Assembly (NCBI GenBank): GCA_902476265.1
Contig: CABSCP010000017.1
Location: forward strand, 1 to 64,000
Length of the DNA stretch: 64,000 bases
DNA from: an uncultured Lachnospiraceae bacterium
GTDB lineage: Bacteria; Bacillota; Clostridia; Lachnospirales; Lachnospiraceae
Reading direction: 5' to 3'
The translations under genes and the position numbers were made by a program. How positions within the stretch are numbered: position 1 is the stretch's first letter; every line of letters begins with the position of its first letter. This document shows, piece by piece, positions 8,582 through 18,700 of this stretch. Under the pieces are notes generated by a model that saw only the letters and a program-made list of their open reading frames with translations, was not told the DNA's origin and ran no database searches.

Positions 8582-9361
8582 ATGAAAGAAAACAAATATG
8601 ATGATCAAATATTTTTTGAAAAATACAGCAGGATGAGCCGTTCTCTGCAGGGACTTGACGGTGCGGGAGAGTGGCGGGAGCTGGAAAAGCTTCTTCCGGA
8701 TTTTGCGGGAAAAAGGGTGCTGGATTTGGGCTGCGGCTATGGCTGGCACTGCATTTATGCTGCAAAGAAAGGTGCTGACTTTGTGCTTGGAACCGACATT
8801 TCAGAGAAAATGCTGACTGTGGCGCAGGAAAAGACTGCGGAATTTTTGGAAAGTGTTCCGGCGGCACGGAGGGAGGCCGTCAAAGTGGAATACCAAAAAA
8901 GCGCCATGGAAGATCTGGAATGCGGGGCCGGCAGCTTTGACCTGGTGCTCAGTTCCCTGGCCTTCCATTATGTGAAGGATTTTGATCTGGTGGTGAAAAA
9001 GATCCACAGCTGGCTGGCAGCCGGGGGACAGTTTATTTTTTCGGTGGAGCATCCCGTGTTTACCGCATACGGAAGTCAGGACTGGTACTATGATGAAGCC
9101 GGTAATATCCTTCATTTTCCGGTGGACAATTACTATTATGAAGGGAAGCGGGAAGCTGTTTTTCTGGGAGAAAAAGTGGTCAAGTATCATAAAACACTGA
9201 CCACCTATCTGGATACGCTGCTGAAAAACGGATTCGCCGTCCGCCGGATTGTGGAACCCATGCCTCCGGAGGATATGCTGGACATTCCCGGCATGAAAGA
9301 TGAAATGCGCCGTCCCATGATGCTTTTGGTATCGGCGGTAAAAGAGGGAGAGCAAGTGTGA
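8582..9361 (+). CDS. Class I SAM-dependent methyltransferase
   Basis: The 259-residue protein has the Rossmann methyltransferase core: motif I VLDLGCGYGWHCIYAA near residue 45, an acidic post-I residue in GTDISEKML, and motif IV GSFDLVLSSLAFHYV. The methyl acceptor is unknown; the closest general type is the small clostridial UbiE-like methyltransferases. ATG 8582 has AGGAG 7 nt upstream; ATG 8576, which overlaps the AraC stop, is too close to it. It forms an apparent operon with the flanking AraC and flavin-binding protein genes. Confidence 0.85.
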   Translation: MKENKYDDQIFFEKYSRMSRSLQGLDGAGEWRELEKLLPDFAGKRVLDLGCGYGWHCIYAAKKGADFVLGTDISEKMLTVAQEKTAEFLESVPAARREAVKVEYQKSAMEDLECGAGSFDLVLSSLAFHYVKDFDLVVKKIHSWLAAGGQFIFSVEHPVFTAYGSQDWYYDEAGNILHFPVDNYYYEGKREAVFLGEKVVKYHKTLTTYLDTLLKNGFAVRRIVEPMPPEDMLDIPGMKDEMRRPMMLLVSAVKEGEQV

Positions 9362-9843
9362 GGAGAAGAGAGCGGGAAGTGAGTGAAATCGGACAGCTCA
9401 GGAAAATATTGGATGCCTGTGAAGTCTGCCGGATTGCGCTGGCAGGGGAAGAGGAGCCGTTTACGCCTTATATCGTGCCGCTCAATTTCGGCTATAAATG
9501 GGAGCAGGACAGGCTGATTTTGTATTTTCACGGAGCCGGAGAAGGGCGGAAAATGGATCTGGTCCGCCAAAAGGGGTTGGCCGGTTTTGAAATGGATACC
9601 GCCCACTGTCTTTTGCCCCATGACACAGCCTGCGGCCACACTTATTTTTACCAGAGTATCACCGGATTCGGACGGATTTGTGAAGTCACCGATCCGGCGG
9701 AAAAGAAGGAGGGCCTTGGGCTGCTCATGAAACAGCTGACCCGGCGGGAGGATTGGGAGTTTGCGCCGTATGCGTTTGAAAAAACCACAGTGCTGAAGCT
9801 GGAAGCAGAACAATACAGCGGGAAACAGCATCTGCGAGGATAA
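9358..9843 (+). CDS. Pyridoxamine 5'-phosphate oxidase family protein (NimA-like)
   Basis: The 161-residue protein begins at GTG 9358, overlapping the methyltransferase stop. Its start MRRREREVSE and the segment PFTPYIVPLNFGYKWEQ are typical of the small FMN-binding split-barrel proteins related to NimA nitroreductases. C-terminal HTYFYQSITGFGRICEV is also characteristic. Such proteins bind flavin or haem-like cofactors and reduce small molecules; the substrate here is unknown. It is the last gene before a strong terminator. Confidence 0.82.
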   Translation: MRRREREVSEIGQLRKILDACEVCRIALAGEEEPFTPYIVPLNFGYKWEQDRLILYFHGAGEGRKMDLVRQKGLAGFEMDTAHCLLPHDTACGHTYFYQSITGFGRICEVTDPAEKKEGLGLLMKQLTRREDWEFAPYAFEKTTVLKLEAEQYSGKQHLRG

Positions 9844-9845
9844 AG

Positions 9846-9890
9846 GCAGCTCGGAACGAAAGCAGAAGTTTTGTTCCGGGCTGCTTTTTT
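9846..9890 (+). terminator. Rho-independent terminator
   Basis: GCAGCTCGGAAC (9846-9857) pairs with GTTCCGGGCTGC (9873-9884) with one T-G pair, followed by six T residues (9885-9890). It ends the AraC - methyltransferase - NimA-like transcript. Confidence 0.9.
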
Positions 9891-9979
9891 CTTGGGCAGA
9901 GGGAGATTTTTCTGTACGGAGGCGGATAAAAAAGGTATACTTATCTTATGATTTTGAGACATAAGCGAAGGGGAGAAAA

Positions 9980-12382
9980 ATGATCAGGGAAGAGAAGGGA
10001 AAATTCTTTCTGGAGACCGCCCACACCAGCTATTGGTTTGGCAGGACCGGGTTCGGTCATCTGGAGCATTATTATTACGGGCCGCGTCTAAAGGTGCAGG
10101 ACCCGGAGGCGGTCCGTTATAAAAGGACGGCAGCGACAGGAAGCAGCGTCAGCTACAGCAGGGAGGACGGACTCTACTGCCTGGACAATCTGCCCCTGGA
10201 ATATTCCTCCATCGGGCGGGGGGATTACCGTTTTGCGCCTCTGGAAGTCATGATGCCGGACGGCAGTTTTACGGCGGATTTCATATTTCGAAGCTTTCAG
10301 ATCAAAAAGGGGACGATCCCCATGAAAACGCTGCCGGGCGCCCTCGCCGGGCAGGAAAAAGACGTGGAGACTTTATGCATCACCATGAAGGATGCCGCGT
10401 TTGCCGTCTTTTTGAAGCTGTATTATACGGTTTTTCCCGAAACGGATGTGATCGTCCGCCGGGCGGTGCTGAGCAATGAAGAGGAAAATCCGGCAGAGAT
10501 CCGGCGTTTTTTGAGCATGATGGTGGATCTGCCGGACAGAGGATTTGTGATGACCACCTTAAACGGCGGCTGGGCCAGGGAGGCCCATGTGAGCCGCCGG
10601 AAATTAAACGAAAGTCTCTGCATCAACAGTTCCACCACAGGAAACAGCAGCAACCGGCACAATCCCGGATTTCTGCTGGCAGAGGAAGGGGCTTTGGAGG
10701 ACCGGGGACTGGTGTATGGGTTTAACCTGATTTACAGCGGGAACCATATGGGGGCAGCCGAGCTGTCCGCTTTCGGTCTTGCCAGGGCCGCCATCGGGAT
10801 CAATGATCATTGCTTTTTAAAAAGGCTCAAAAAAGGGGAGTCCTTTGAGACGCCGGAGGCGGTGCTCACCTGCAGCCGGCAGGGCTATAACGGCGTGAGC
10901 CGCCATTTCCATGATTTTGTGAACCGCCATGTGGTCCGGGGGGACTGGCGGGAAAAGGAGCGGCCCGTACTTTTAAACAACTGGGAGGCCACCTTTTTTG
11001 ACTTTAAAGAGAGCCGCCTTCTGCGCATGGCGGCGGAAGCCAGGAAGCTGGGGATCGAACTGTTCGTGTTGGACGACGGCTGGTTTGGAGCAAGAAACAG
11101 CGATCAGGCAGGGCTTGGCGATTATGAAGTGAACCGAAAGAAGCTGCCCGGCGGGATGAAGGGGCTGGCGGATAAGATCCATGCCATGGGCTTAGCGTTC
11201 GGGCTGTGGTTTGAGCCGGAAATGGTCAATGAGGACAGCGAACTGTACCGGGCCCATCCCGACTGGGCGGTGAAAAATCCCCGCCGTCCGGCGGTGCTTG
11301 GCAGAAACCAGCTGGTGCTGGATCTGTGCCGGACAGAAGTGCAGGATTATATCGTGGAACAGGTGTCCGCCGTTTTGGACAGCGCGAAGGTGGATTATGT
11401 GAAATGGGATATGAACCGTCACATTGCGGAGGGCTGGTCTGAGGCGCTGGCCTGTCAGGGGGAATTTTACCATCGTTATATCTGCGGGCTTTACCGCGTT
11501 ATGGAACGGATTTTTGGGCCCCGGCCCCATATTCTGGTGGAAAGCTGTTCTTCCGGCGGCAACCGGTTCGATCTGGGAATGCTCTGCTATTCCCAGCAGA
11601 TCTGGGCGTCCGACGATACCGATCCGGGGGAACGGTTGAAAATCCAGACGGGTCTGAGCTATTTTTATCCGCCTTCCGTCATGGGTGCTCATGTGAGCGA
11701 ATCGCCCCATCAGCAGACCCTGCGCAAAACCACGCTGTCCACCCGGTTTGCGGTCGCGGCTTTCGGTTGTCTGGGGTATGAGCTGGACTTTAAGTATCTG
11801 ACGGCGGCTCAGAAAAAAGAGGTGAAACAGCAGATCGCCTTTTACAAGGAGCACCGGCGGCTTTTCCAGTACGGACAGTTTTCCAGGATGGCCTATCCCA
11901 AAGACAATAAGGTGGTCTGGCAGACAGCGGACCGGGAACAAAAGGAGGCGGTGACGGGATTTTTCCAGACTCTTTCAAGGGCTGCGGAATCTTACGATTA
12001 TCTGCAGGTGAAGGGGCTGGACAAAAGAAAAACCTATCGGATTTCCACCATGCCCCATCCCCTCTATGTGAGAAGTTTCGGCCTTTTGACCAAACACATT
12101 CTGCCGGTAGAGTTAAACCCGGAAGGGGTAGTGCTGCGCACGGCGGATAAGCATTACACCCTCACGGACTGCGTGGAAAGCTATTTGGCAGACGGTGCCA
12201 TGCTGGAAGAGGGGATTTTGTTAAACAATCAGTTCATGGGCAGCTGGTATAATGAGCAGACCAGGCTGCTGGGAGATTTTGGCGCTAACCTTTATGTCAC
12301 TTCGCTGCAGGAAAGAGAAGCAGGGGGAATGTGCCGGAGAACGGAAAAATCTGAGGAAAACGGGGAGAATGAGAAGAAATGA
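9980..12382 (+). CDS. Alpha-galactosidase, GH36
   Basis: The 800-residue enzyme should remove alpha-1,6-linked galactose from melibiose, raffinose and related oligosaccharides. The barrel motifs are in order: NNWEATFFDF near residue 335, LFVLDDGWFGARN, the nucleophile D477 in YVKWDMNR, SCSSGGNRFDLGML, and the acid/base D545 in WASDDTDPGERLKIQ. It has no signal peptide and, with a C-terminal extension of about 50 hydrophilic residues, is longer than the usual 730 residues. ATG 9980 has AAGGGGAG 5 nt upstream. The stop overlaps the start of the symporter gene by 4 bp, so uptake and hydrolysis are coupled. Confidence 0.95.
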   Translation: MIREEKGKFFLETAHTSYWFGRTGFGHLEHYYYGPRLKVQDPEAVRYKRTAATGSSVSYSREDGLYCLDNLPLEYSSIGRGDYRFAPLEVMMPDGSFTADFIFRSFQIKKGTIPMKTLPGALAGQEKDVETLCITMKDAAFAVFLKLYYTVFPETDVIVRRAVLSNEEENPAEIRRFLSMMVDLPDRGFVMTTLNGGWAREAHVSRRKLNESLCINSSTTGNSSNRHNPGFLLAEEGALEDRGLVYGFNLIYSGNHMGAAELSAFGLARAAIGINDHCFLKRLKKGESFETPEAVLTCSRQGYNGVSRHFHDFVNRHVVRGDWREKERPVLLNNWEATFFDFKESRLLRMAAEARKLGIELFVLDDGWFGARNSDQAGLGDYEVNRKKLPGGMKGLADKIHAMGLAFGLWFEPEMVNEDSELYRAHPDWAVKNPRRPAVLGRNQLVLDLCRTEVQDYIVEQVSAVLDSAKVDYVKWDMNRHIAEGWSEALACQGEFYHRYICGLYRVMERIFGPRPHILVESCSSGGNRFDLGMLCYSQQIWASDDTDPGERLKIQTGLSYFYPPSVMGAHVSESPHQQTLRKTTLSTRFAVAAFGCLGYELDFKYLTAAQKKEVKQQIAFYKEHRRLFQYGQFSRMAYPKDNKVVWQTADREQKEAVTGFFQTLSRAAESYDYLQVKGLDKRKTYRISTMPHPLYVRSFGLLTKHILPVELNPEGVVLRTADKHYTLTDCVESYLADGAMLEEGILLNNQFMGSWYNEQTRLLGDFGANLYVTSLQEREAGGMCRRTEKSEENGENEKK

Positions 12383-13755
12383 ACGGAAAACGGAATCGAT
12401 TTACATTTGGGTTGGGAACCATCGGAAGGGATATGCTGTATTCCATGGTGAGCATGTATCTGGTATTTTATCTGACGGATATCATCGAGCTTTCAACTTC
12501 TGTGCTGTGGTGGATTACGGGAATTGTGCTGGCGGCCCGGATTTTTGACGCCTGTAATGATCCGGTGATGGGGGTGATCGTGGACAATACCCACACCAGA
12601 TTCGGAAAATTCAAGCCCTGGATCGCCTTCGGGGCGCTGACATCCGGGGTGCTTACCGTGCTTTTGTTCACGGATTTCGGGCTGGAGGGGGCGGCCTATA
12701 TCGGGGTGTTCGCCCTGATTTATGTGGCCTGGGGCGTCTGCTTTACCACCAATGATATTTCCTATTGGTCCATGCTGCCTTCTCTGTCCATGGAACAGGC
12801 GGAGCGGGAAAAAATCGGTTCCGTGGCAAGAATCTGTGCCAATATCGGCCTGTTTACGGTGGTGGCTGGCATTGTGCCCATCACCAATGGGCTGGGCAGC
12901 GTCCTTGGCAGCATGCAGAAGGCATATATGGTTTTTTCCATGATTGTGGTGGGAATCATGTGGGCAGGGCAGTGTATCACCCTTTTCGGGGTGAAGGAAA
13001 CACAGGGGGTATTTGCCAAACAGGAACATACCACATTAAAGGGGATGGTGCAGGCCATTTTCGGCAACGATCAGCTTCTGTTCACGGCCATTTCCATGGC
13101 GCTGTTCATGATCGGTTATATGACTACCACCAGCTTCGGCCTTTATTACTTTAAGTATGTGTACGGCGACGAGGGCATGTATTCTGTATTCGCCGTGATC
13201 CTGGGCATTTCCCAGATCACGGCTCTGGTGATTTTTCCTATGATCAGCCGGTTTTTCTCCCGGAAAAAACTATATACCTATGCCACGATTCTGGTGGTGG
13301 CGGGCTATGTGGTATTTTTCTTCGCGCCCACAGACACCATGCTGTTTATCGGGATTGCGGGCGTGCTGATTTTCATCGGCCAGGCCTGCATTCAGCTCAT
13401 GATGATGATGTTTCTGGCGGATACGGTGGAATACGGGCAGTGGAAGAGCGGAAGAAGAAATGACAGCGTGACCTTTTCCCTGCAGTCCTTTATCAATAAA
13501 ATGGGGGGCGCGGTGGCTAACGGAATCGTCAGCGCCACAGTGATCGTATCGGGGATCAAGGAGGCTAAAAGCGCTGCAGAGGTGACACAGGAAGGCCTTT
13601 TGCTGATGAAAGGGGCCATGATGATTCTGCCGTTAATCTGTATCGTGCTGGGCTTTATTCTCTATTGCAGCAAATATAAGATCGACAGGGAAATGTATGA
13701 ACGAATTGTGGCCGATTTGAAGGCCCGCGGGGATATCAGGGAGGATGCGCAATGA
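12379..13755 (+). CDS. GPH-family sugar:cation symporter (MelB/XylP type)
   Basis: This 458-residue protein has about twelve hydrophobic segments and glycoside-pentoside-hexuronide family motifs: FGLGTIGRDMLYSMVSMYLVFYL at the N-terminus (residues 9-31), ARIFDACNDPVMGVIVD with the conserved Asp residues, and the Thr-rich loop THTRFGKFKPWIAFG. It overlaps the alpha-galactosidase and GH13 genes by 4 bp each (ATGA), so it almost certainly imports their substrate, most likely an alpha-galactoside or alpha-glucoside. The coupling ion cannot be read from the sequence. Confidence 0.92.
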   Translation: MNGKRNRFTFGLGTIGRDMLYSMVSMYLVFYLTDIIELSTSVLWWITGIVLAARIFDACNDPVMGVIVDNTHTRFGKFKPWIAFGALTSGVLTVLLFTDFGLEGAAYIGVFALIYVAWGVCFTTNDISYWSMLPSLSMEQAEREKIGSVARICANIGLFTVVAGIVPITNGLGSVLGSMQKAYMVFSMIVVGIMWAGQCITLFGVKETQGVFAKQEHTTLKGMVQAIFGNDQLLFTAISMALFMIGYMTTTSFGLYYFKYVYGDEGMYSVFAVILGISQITALVIFPMISRFFSRKKLYTYATILVVAGYVVFFFAPTDTMLFIGIAGVLIFIGQACIQLMMMMFLADTVEYGQWKSGRRNDSVTFSLQSFINKMGGAVANGIVSATVIVSGIKEAKSAAEVTQEGLLLMKGAMMILPLICIVLGFILYCSKYKIDREMYERIVADLKARGDIREDAQ

Positions 13756-15659
13756 ATCGGAAACTGACCATGGAAAGCAGCCTGGGGGAGATTTGGGAAA
13801 ATCCCGCCGGGAAAGATATTTTACAGAAGATCTGTCTGCAGCTGAATGTGCCTGCAGGTCTGATCGTAAAGGGGCCGCTTGGGAAACTGAAGCTGTCGGG
13901 CCTTCAAAAACTGGCCAAAGGAAAGCTGTCGGAAGGCTTTTTTTCAGCGCTTTTGGCCATGCTTCAAACGGAAGAGGGAGAGGAAACAAAAGAGGCAGTG
14001 CCGGCAAAAGGCCCTGCGCCCTGGTGGAAAACGGCCGTTTTTTATCAGATTTATCCCAGAAGTTTTTTGGACAGCAACAAGGACGGCATCGGGGATCTGG
14101 AGGGAATCATCCGCAAACTGGATTATTTAAAAAAGCTGGGGGTGGATGCGCTGTGGCTTTCCCCGGTCTATGACTCCCCCAATGACGATAACGGTTATGA
14201 CATCCGGGATTACTGTAAAATCATGGAGGAGTTTGGCACCATGGAGGATATGGACCGGCTGATTGGGGAAGTCCACAGCAGAGGGATGCGCCTGATCATG
14301 GATCTGGTGGTCAATCACACTTCCGATGAGCACCGCTGGTTTCGGGAAGCGCTGGAGGACGAAAATTCTCCGTACCGGGATTTCTACTTTTTCCGGAAGG
14401 GAAAAGAAGCGCCGAATAACTGGACTTCCTTTTTTGAAGGTTCCGCCTGGCGGTATTTTGAAGAGCAGGATGTGTGGGCGCTGCATCTTTTTTCCAAAAA
14501 GCAGATGGACTTGAACTGGGAAAATGAAGCGCTCAGGCAGGAAGTGCTGTCCATGATCCGGTGGTGGCTGGAAAAAGGGGTGGACGGGTTCCGCATGGAT
14601 GTGATCAACTACATTTCCAAACGGGAAGGACTGCCGGATGGAGATGAAACCATCGGACAGATGATGGGATACACCGGCATTGAACATTATTTTTATGGCC
14701 CCAGACTGCATGAATATCTGCACCGGATCCGCATGGAAGGCTTTGAACCCTATGGCGCCTTTTCAGTGGGGGAGACGCCCGGGATCGGGATGGAGATGGG
14801 AAAGAAGATGACGGCCGCGCCCCGAAAAGAGTTGGATATGATTTTCAATTTTGATCATCTGGAGACGCCGGGACATACCCGGTTTGATGATTACCGCTAC
14901 GACCTGAATTATCTGAAATCCTATATGATCGACTGGATGGAGCACTACGGTCCGGACTGTCATATGGCTCTCTTCTGGGAGAACCACGATAATCCCAGAA
15001 TGGTGGGAAAGGTGGATCCGGATCCCTCCTTCCGGGAAGTGCTGGCGAAGCTTTTGGCCATGATTCAGCTGACCTTAAAAGGGACGCCCTTTTTATATCA
15101 GGGCCAGGAAATCGGCATGACGAATCAGCATTTTACCTCTCCGGCCCAGATCAGGGATATTGAGAGCTGGAACCTGTATGAAAAGCTGTGTCTGAGCATG
15201 CCGGCGGCACAGGCTTTTGAAAAGGTCTGCGCGGGAACCAGGGATCATGCCCGCACGCCCATGCAGTGGGACGACAGCCCTTTCGGCGGCTTTACCGAAG
15301 GGGAAAAGGCCTGGATGGAAGGGGACGGAAGCTACCGGTCCTGCAATGTGAAGAAACAGCTGGAACAGAAGGATTCCGTGCTGGCCTTTTACCGGGATCT
15401 GATCGCGCTCCGGAAGGAATGTCCGCTGTTTGGGCTGGGGAAATTCCGGGCGGTGAACCGGGAGCGGAAAAATTTGTTCACCTACTACCGCTATGACCGG
15501 GAGCGGATCTTTTATGTGGAATGCAATCTGGGGAAAAAGCCGCTGTATGTGGGGAAAAGACCCGGCAATATGCGCCGGATCTTATCCAATTATCCGATGG
15601 GGAAAGAAGAAGTGCGGTTAAGACCCTATGAAGCAAACTTATACCGGGTGGAAAGATAA
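13752..15659 (+). CDS. Alpha-glucosidase / oligo-1,6-glucosidase, GH13, with extra N-terminal helical domain
   Basis: The 635-residue protein carries a GH13_31-type barrel from about residue 90 (WWKTAVFYQIYPRSFLDSN). Catalytic residues are nucleophile D283 (GFRMDVINY), acid/base E341 (SVGETPG) and the Asp of ENHDNPR; ARTPMQWDDSPFGGF is typical of oligo-1,6-glucosidases and sucrose isomerase relatives. The first 85 residues (TMESSLGEIWENPAGKDILQ, GLQKLAKGKLSEGFF) form a separate helical module not needed for the barrel. As the third gene of the alpha-galactosidase operon it would cut the sucrose or glucoside left after galactose removal. Exact specificity is inferred. Confidence 0.92.
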   Translation: MNRKLTMESSLGEIWENPAGKDILQKICLQLNVPAGLIVKGPLGKLKLSGLQKLAKGKLSEGFFSALLAMLQTEEGEETKEAVPAKGPAPWWKTAVFYQIYPRSFLDSNKDGIGDLEGIIRKLDYLKKLGVDALWLSPVYDSPNDDNGYDIRDYCKIMEEFGTMEDMDRLIGEVHSRGMRLIMDLVVNHTSDEHRWFREALEDENSPYRDFYFFRKGKEAPNNWTSFFEGSAWRYFEEQDVWALHLFSKKQMDLNWENEALRQEVLSMIRWWLEKGVDGFRMDVINYISKREGLPDGDETIGQMMGYTGIEHYFYGPRLHEYLHRIRMEGFEPYGAFSVGETPGIGMEMGKKMTAAPRKELDMIFNFDHLETPGHTRFDDYRYDLNYLKSYMIDWMEHYGPDCHMALFWENHDNPRMVGKVDPDPSFREVLAKLLAMIQLTLKGTPFLYQGQEIGMTNQHFTSPAQIRDIESWNLYEKLCLSMPAAQAFEKVCAGTRDHARTPMQWDDSPFGGFTEGEKAWMEGDGSYRSCNVKKQLEQKDSVLAFYRDLIALRKECPLFGLGKFRAVNRERKNLFTYYRYDRERIFYVECNLGKKPLYVGKRPGNMRRILSNYPMGKEEVRLRPYEANLYRVER

Positions 15660-15665
15660 ATAGAG

Positions 15666-15707
15666 AAACGGCGGCAGTTTCCGAAGAAAGGGACTGCCGC
15701 CGTTTTT
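15666..15707. terminator. Bidirectional rho-independent terminator
   Basis: AAACGGCGGCAGT (15666-15678) and ACTGCCGCCGTTT (15693-15705) form a perfect 13-bp stem followed by T residues to 15707. The A-rich left flank gives a shorter T-rich tail for the opposite strand. It lies between the convergent GH13 and histidine kinase genes and can serve both. Confidence 0.9.
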
Positions 15708-15711
15708 GTGC

Positions 15712-18700
15712 TCAGACGGCCGTTTTTGGGGGGAGGAGTCTCTGCAGGGTGAGCAGGAGCGTATCGATGTCAATGGGCTTGGAAAGATGGCCGTCCATCC
15801 CGTTATCCAGGGATTTTTTCATGTCTTCATCAAAAGCATTTGCGGTCATGGCGATGATGGGAATGGACCGGGCATCCTCTTTACCCGAAGTGCGGATGCA
15901 TCTGGCAGCCTCCAGACCGCCCATGACCGGCATACGGATATCCATGAGAATGGCATCGTAGTAATGGGAAGGATGGTTCCCGAACAGCTCCAGTGCGATT
16001 TTTCCGTTTTCCGCGGTTTCCACCGTAAATCCGTGCATTTGAAGGATTTCCTCCGCGATCTCCCTGTTTAAGGAATTGTCCTCTGCTAAAAGCAGACGCT
16101 TTCCGGCGGGATCAAAGGGGGCTGCGCCGGCTGCCGGATCTGTGTCAGGCAGCAGTTGAGGGCTTTGTGCGGTGGCAAAAGAGAGAGTGAAGAAGAAGGA
16201 AGCCCCCTTTTGGGGTTCGCTTTCCACTTCCAGCGTCCCGCCCATCATTTGTACCAGCCTGCCGGAAATAGTCAGTCCCAGGCCGGTGCCTCCGTAATTG
16301 GAAGCCGTTTCTGCGTTGGCCTGTTCAAAAGCGTTAAAAATATGCTGCTGGGCTTCTTTGCTGATGCCGATTCCGGTATCCGATACGCAAAAGCGCAGCG
16401 CAGTGCGGCCGTCCTTTTCCATTTCAGGATCAGGATCTATGGTCAGGGTGACCCGGCCGCCTTCGGCAGTGAATTTTACCGCATTCCCTAAAAGGTTGAT
16501 TAAAATCTGGTTGAGTCTCAGCTCATCCGCCATCAGATAACAGGGCTTTACGGAATGATCCCGGATTTCAAAAAGCAGTCCCTTGGGATCGGACTGGGGA
16601 CGGATGAGGGTTTCCAGGCTTTTCGTGATATCCTGTAGGTTCACGGGAGCGACATGAAGCTCGATCTTGCCGCTTTCTATGCGGGACATATCCAGCACAT
16701 CGTTGATCAGGGTCAGCAGATAGCGGTTGGAAGCTTCTATTTTATTCAGGCAGTCCAGGGTTTTGGGCGGATTGCCGGGAACGGACCGGGCGATGGTGGT
16801 CATGCCGGTAATGGCGTTCATGGGGGTGCGGATTTCATGACTCATCCGGGAAAGGAAATCTGTTTTAGCCCGGCTGACGGCGTCGGAGCGGGCTTTTAAG
16901 GTAAAGGAAGAGATGACGCCGGAAAGCTCCGTAAGAAGCTCCCTTTCCTGGGCGGTCCAGACATGCTTCTTACGATGTTCAAAGCACATGGCGCCCACGC
17001 ATTCTCCGTAATTCCAGATGCCTGCGTGAAGAATGCTTTCCATATCCTCGGAACAGGCAAAAATATGACGTTCGCACAGACCCTGATCATCATAGGAAGA
17101 AGAAAGTTCTTCCAGCTGCTCCGGCGGGATATAGTGGGTTTCATAGGGCAGACGGTCGGTTTTATTCGCATTCCACTGGTAGGTCATTTTGTAGCTCTGG
17201 TATTCCGGATTCATCTCCATCATGATAATGCGGTCCAGCTGCAGGAGTTTTCCGGTCCGGGATAAAAGAAGGAAAATCGCATCATCCAGATTTTTGGCCT
17301 TTCCCAAAAGATCCAGAGCAAAGGCAGGAAGGTCTTCTTTTCCGCCGTAAAAGCTGTCGATGGTGTTGATGACATGGCTGTCCGGATAGACCTGAGTGAG
17401 CATCACACCCAGTTCATTGGAAGTATCCAGATAGCAGGCAGCCTGCCCTTTCCCATGTTCTTTTACGTATTTTAAGGTGCTTTCCGCGCAGCGGTATAAG
17501 CCGCTGTAGTCATTGACAACCTCTGTGGTGCACATGCCGATGCTGGCGGAAAACACCAGGTCGGGGCTGCTGGCCACAGAACGGTTTTTGATCGCTTCCG
17601 CAATTTGGGAACCCATCACCCTGGCCCTGGCCTTGTTGCAGGAGGGCAGGAAAAGCATCAATTCATCTCCACCCAGACGGGTCAGGATATCCCGTTCGCC
17701 GGTCAGGGCACGCAGGATATCGGCGGTATCCTGAAGCACAGCGTCGGCAAAAATATGGCCTTCCCGGTCGTTGACCGTTTGGAAACCGTCCATGTCAAGA
17801 AGCATCAGGCAGCAGATATCTTCGTCCTTTTTTGAAGAGAGATAGGTCCGTATTTTGCGGATTCCCGCATCCTTCTGGTAAAATCCTGTGAGAGGGTCCC
17901 GGCTGCGGATGTCCTCCAGCGCAAATTCCTTTTCTTTTTCCGACTGTATATTGATGATTTTTCCGATGAATCTGGTGATCTGTCCGGAGGCGTCCGGAAT
18001 CGGGGTGCAGGTGATGCGGACCCAGATTTCCTGACCGGAGCTGCCGTTGGGACAGACAGGCAGTTCCGTGGAAGCGTAGCGGCTGCTGTTTAACACCTGC
18101 CGGAAAAAGGAAGTGCCGGCAGGGCCCATGATCTCTTCCATATTTGAGGAGAGAAAATGGGGGATGATGTGTTCCGTTGCGGAGGAATCCTCCCGGGAAA
18201 CATTGCCGGAGAGGCTGCCGTAGGAAGTATAGGTGTCTGAAAGAATATCGTATTCATAGACGATCACCGGCATATTTTCCAGAGCAACCCGGAAACGGTA
18301 GCGTTCCTTTTCAAGGCGCTCCCTCTGTTGGCTCCAACTGCTGTACATGCGGTTGAAGGCATTGGCGAAAGAACGGGTTTCCTGGGCGCCCATGGACGGC
18401 AGCGGAGAAAAGTCGCCCTCTGTGTTTCGGGCCAGAATGCCGGCATAGCAGGAGAAAGGACGGGCCAGTGTGATATAATAGAGAACGGCTTCCAGAGCGA
18501 AAGACAGCACCAGCGTGAGCATGAGGACACGGCAGGAAAACAGGGCGTTCTCCGTAGCGGAAACTGCGGCCTGAAGTTCTGTCCCTTTTCGGCTCCGGAT
18601 CAGATCCTGGAAATTTTGTACATTGTCATAGATTTTTTCCTTCACCGAAGTGTATTCCTGACCGAACAGATACTGAACGGCCAGGGAAGCTTTGGCGGAA

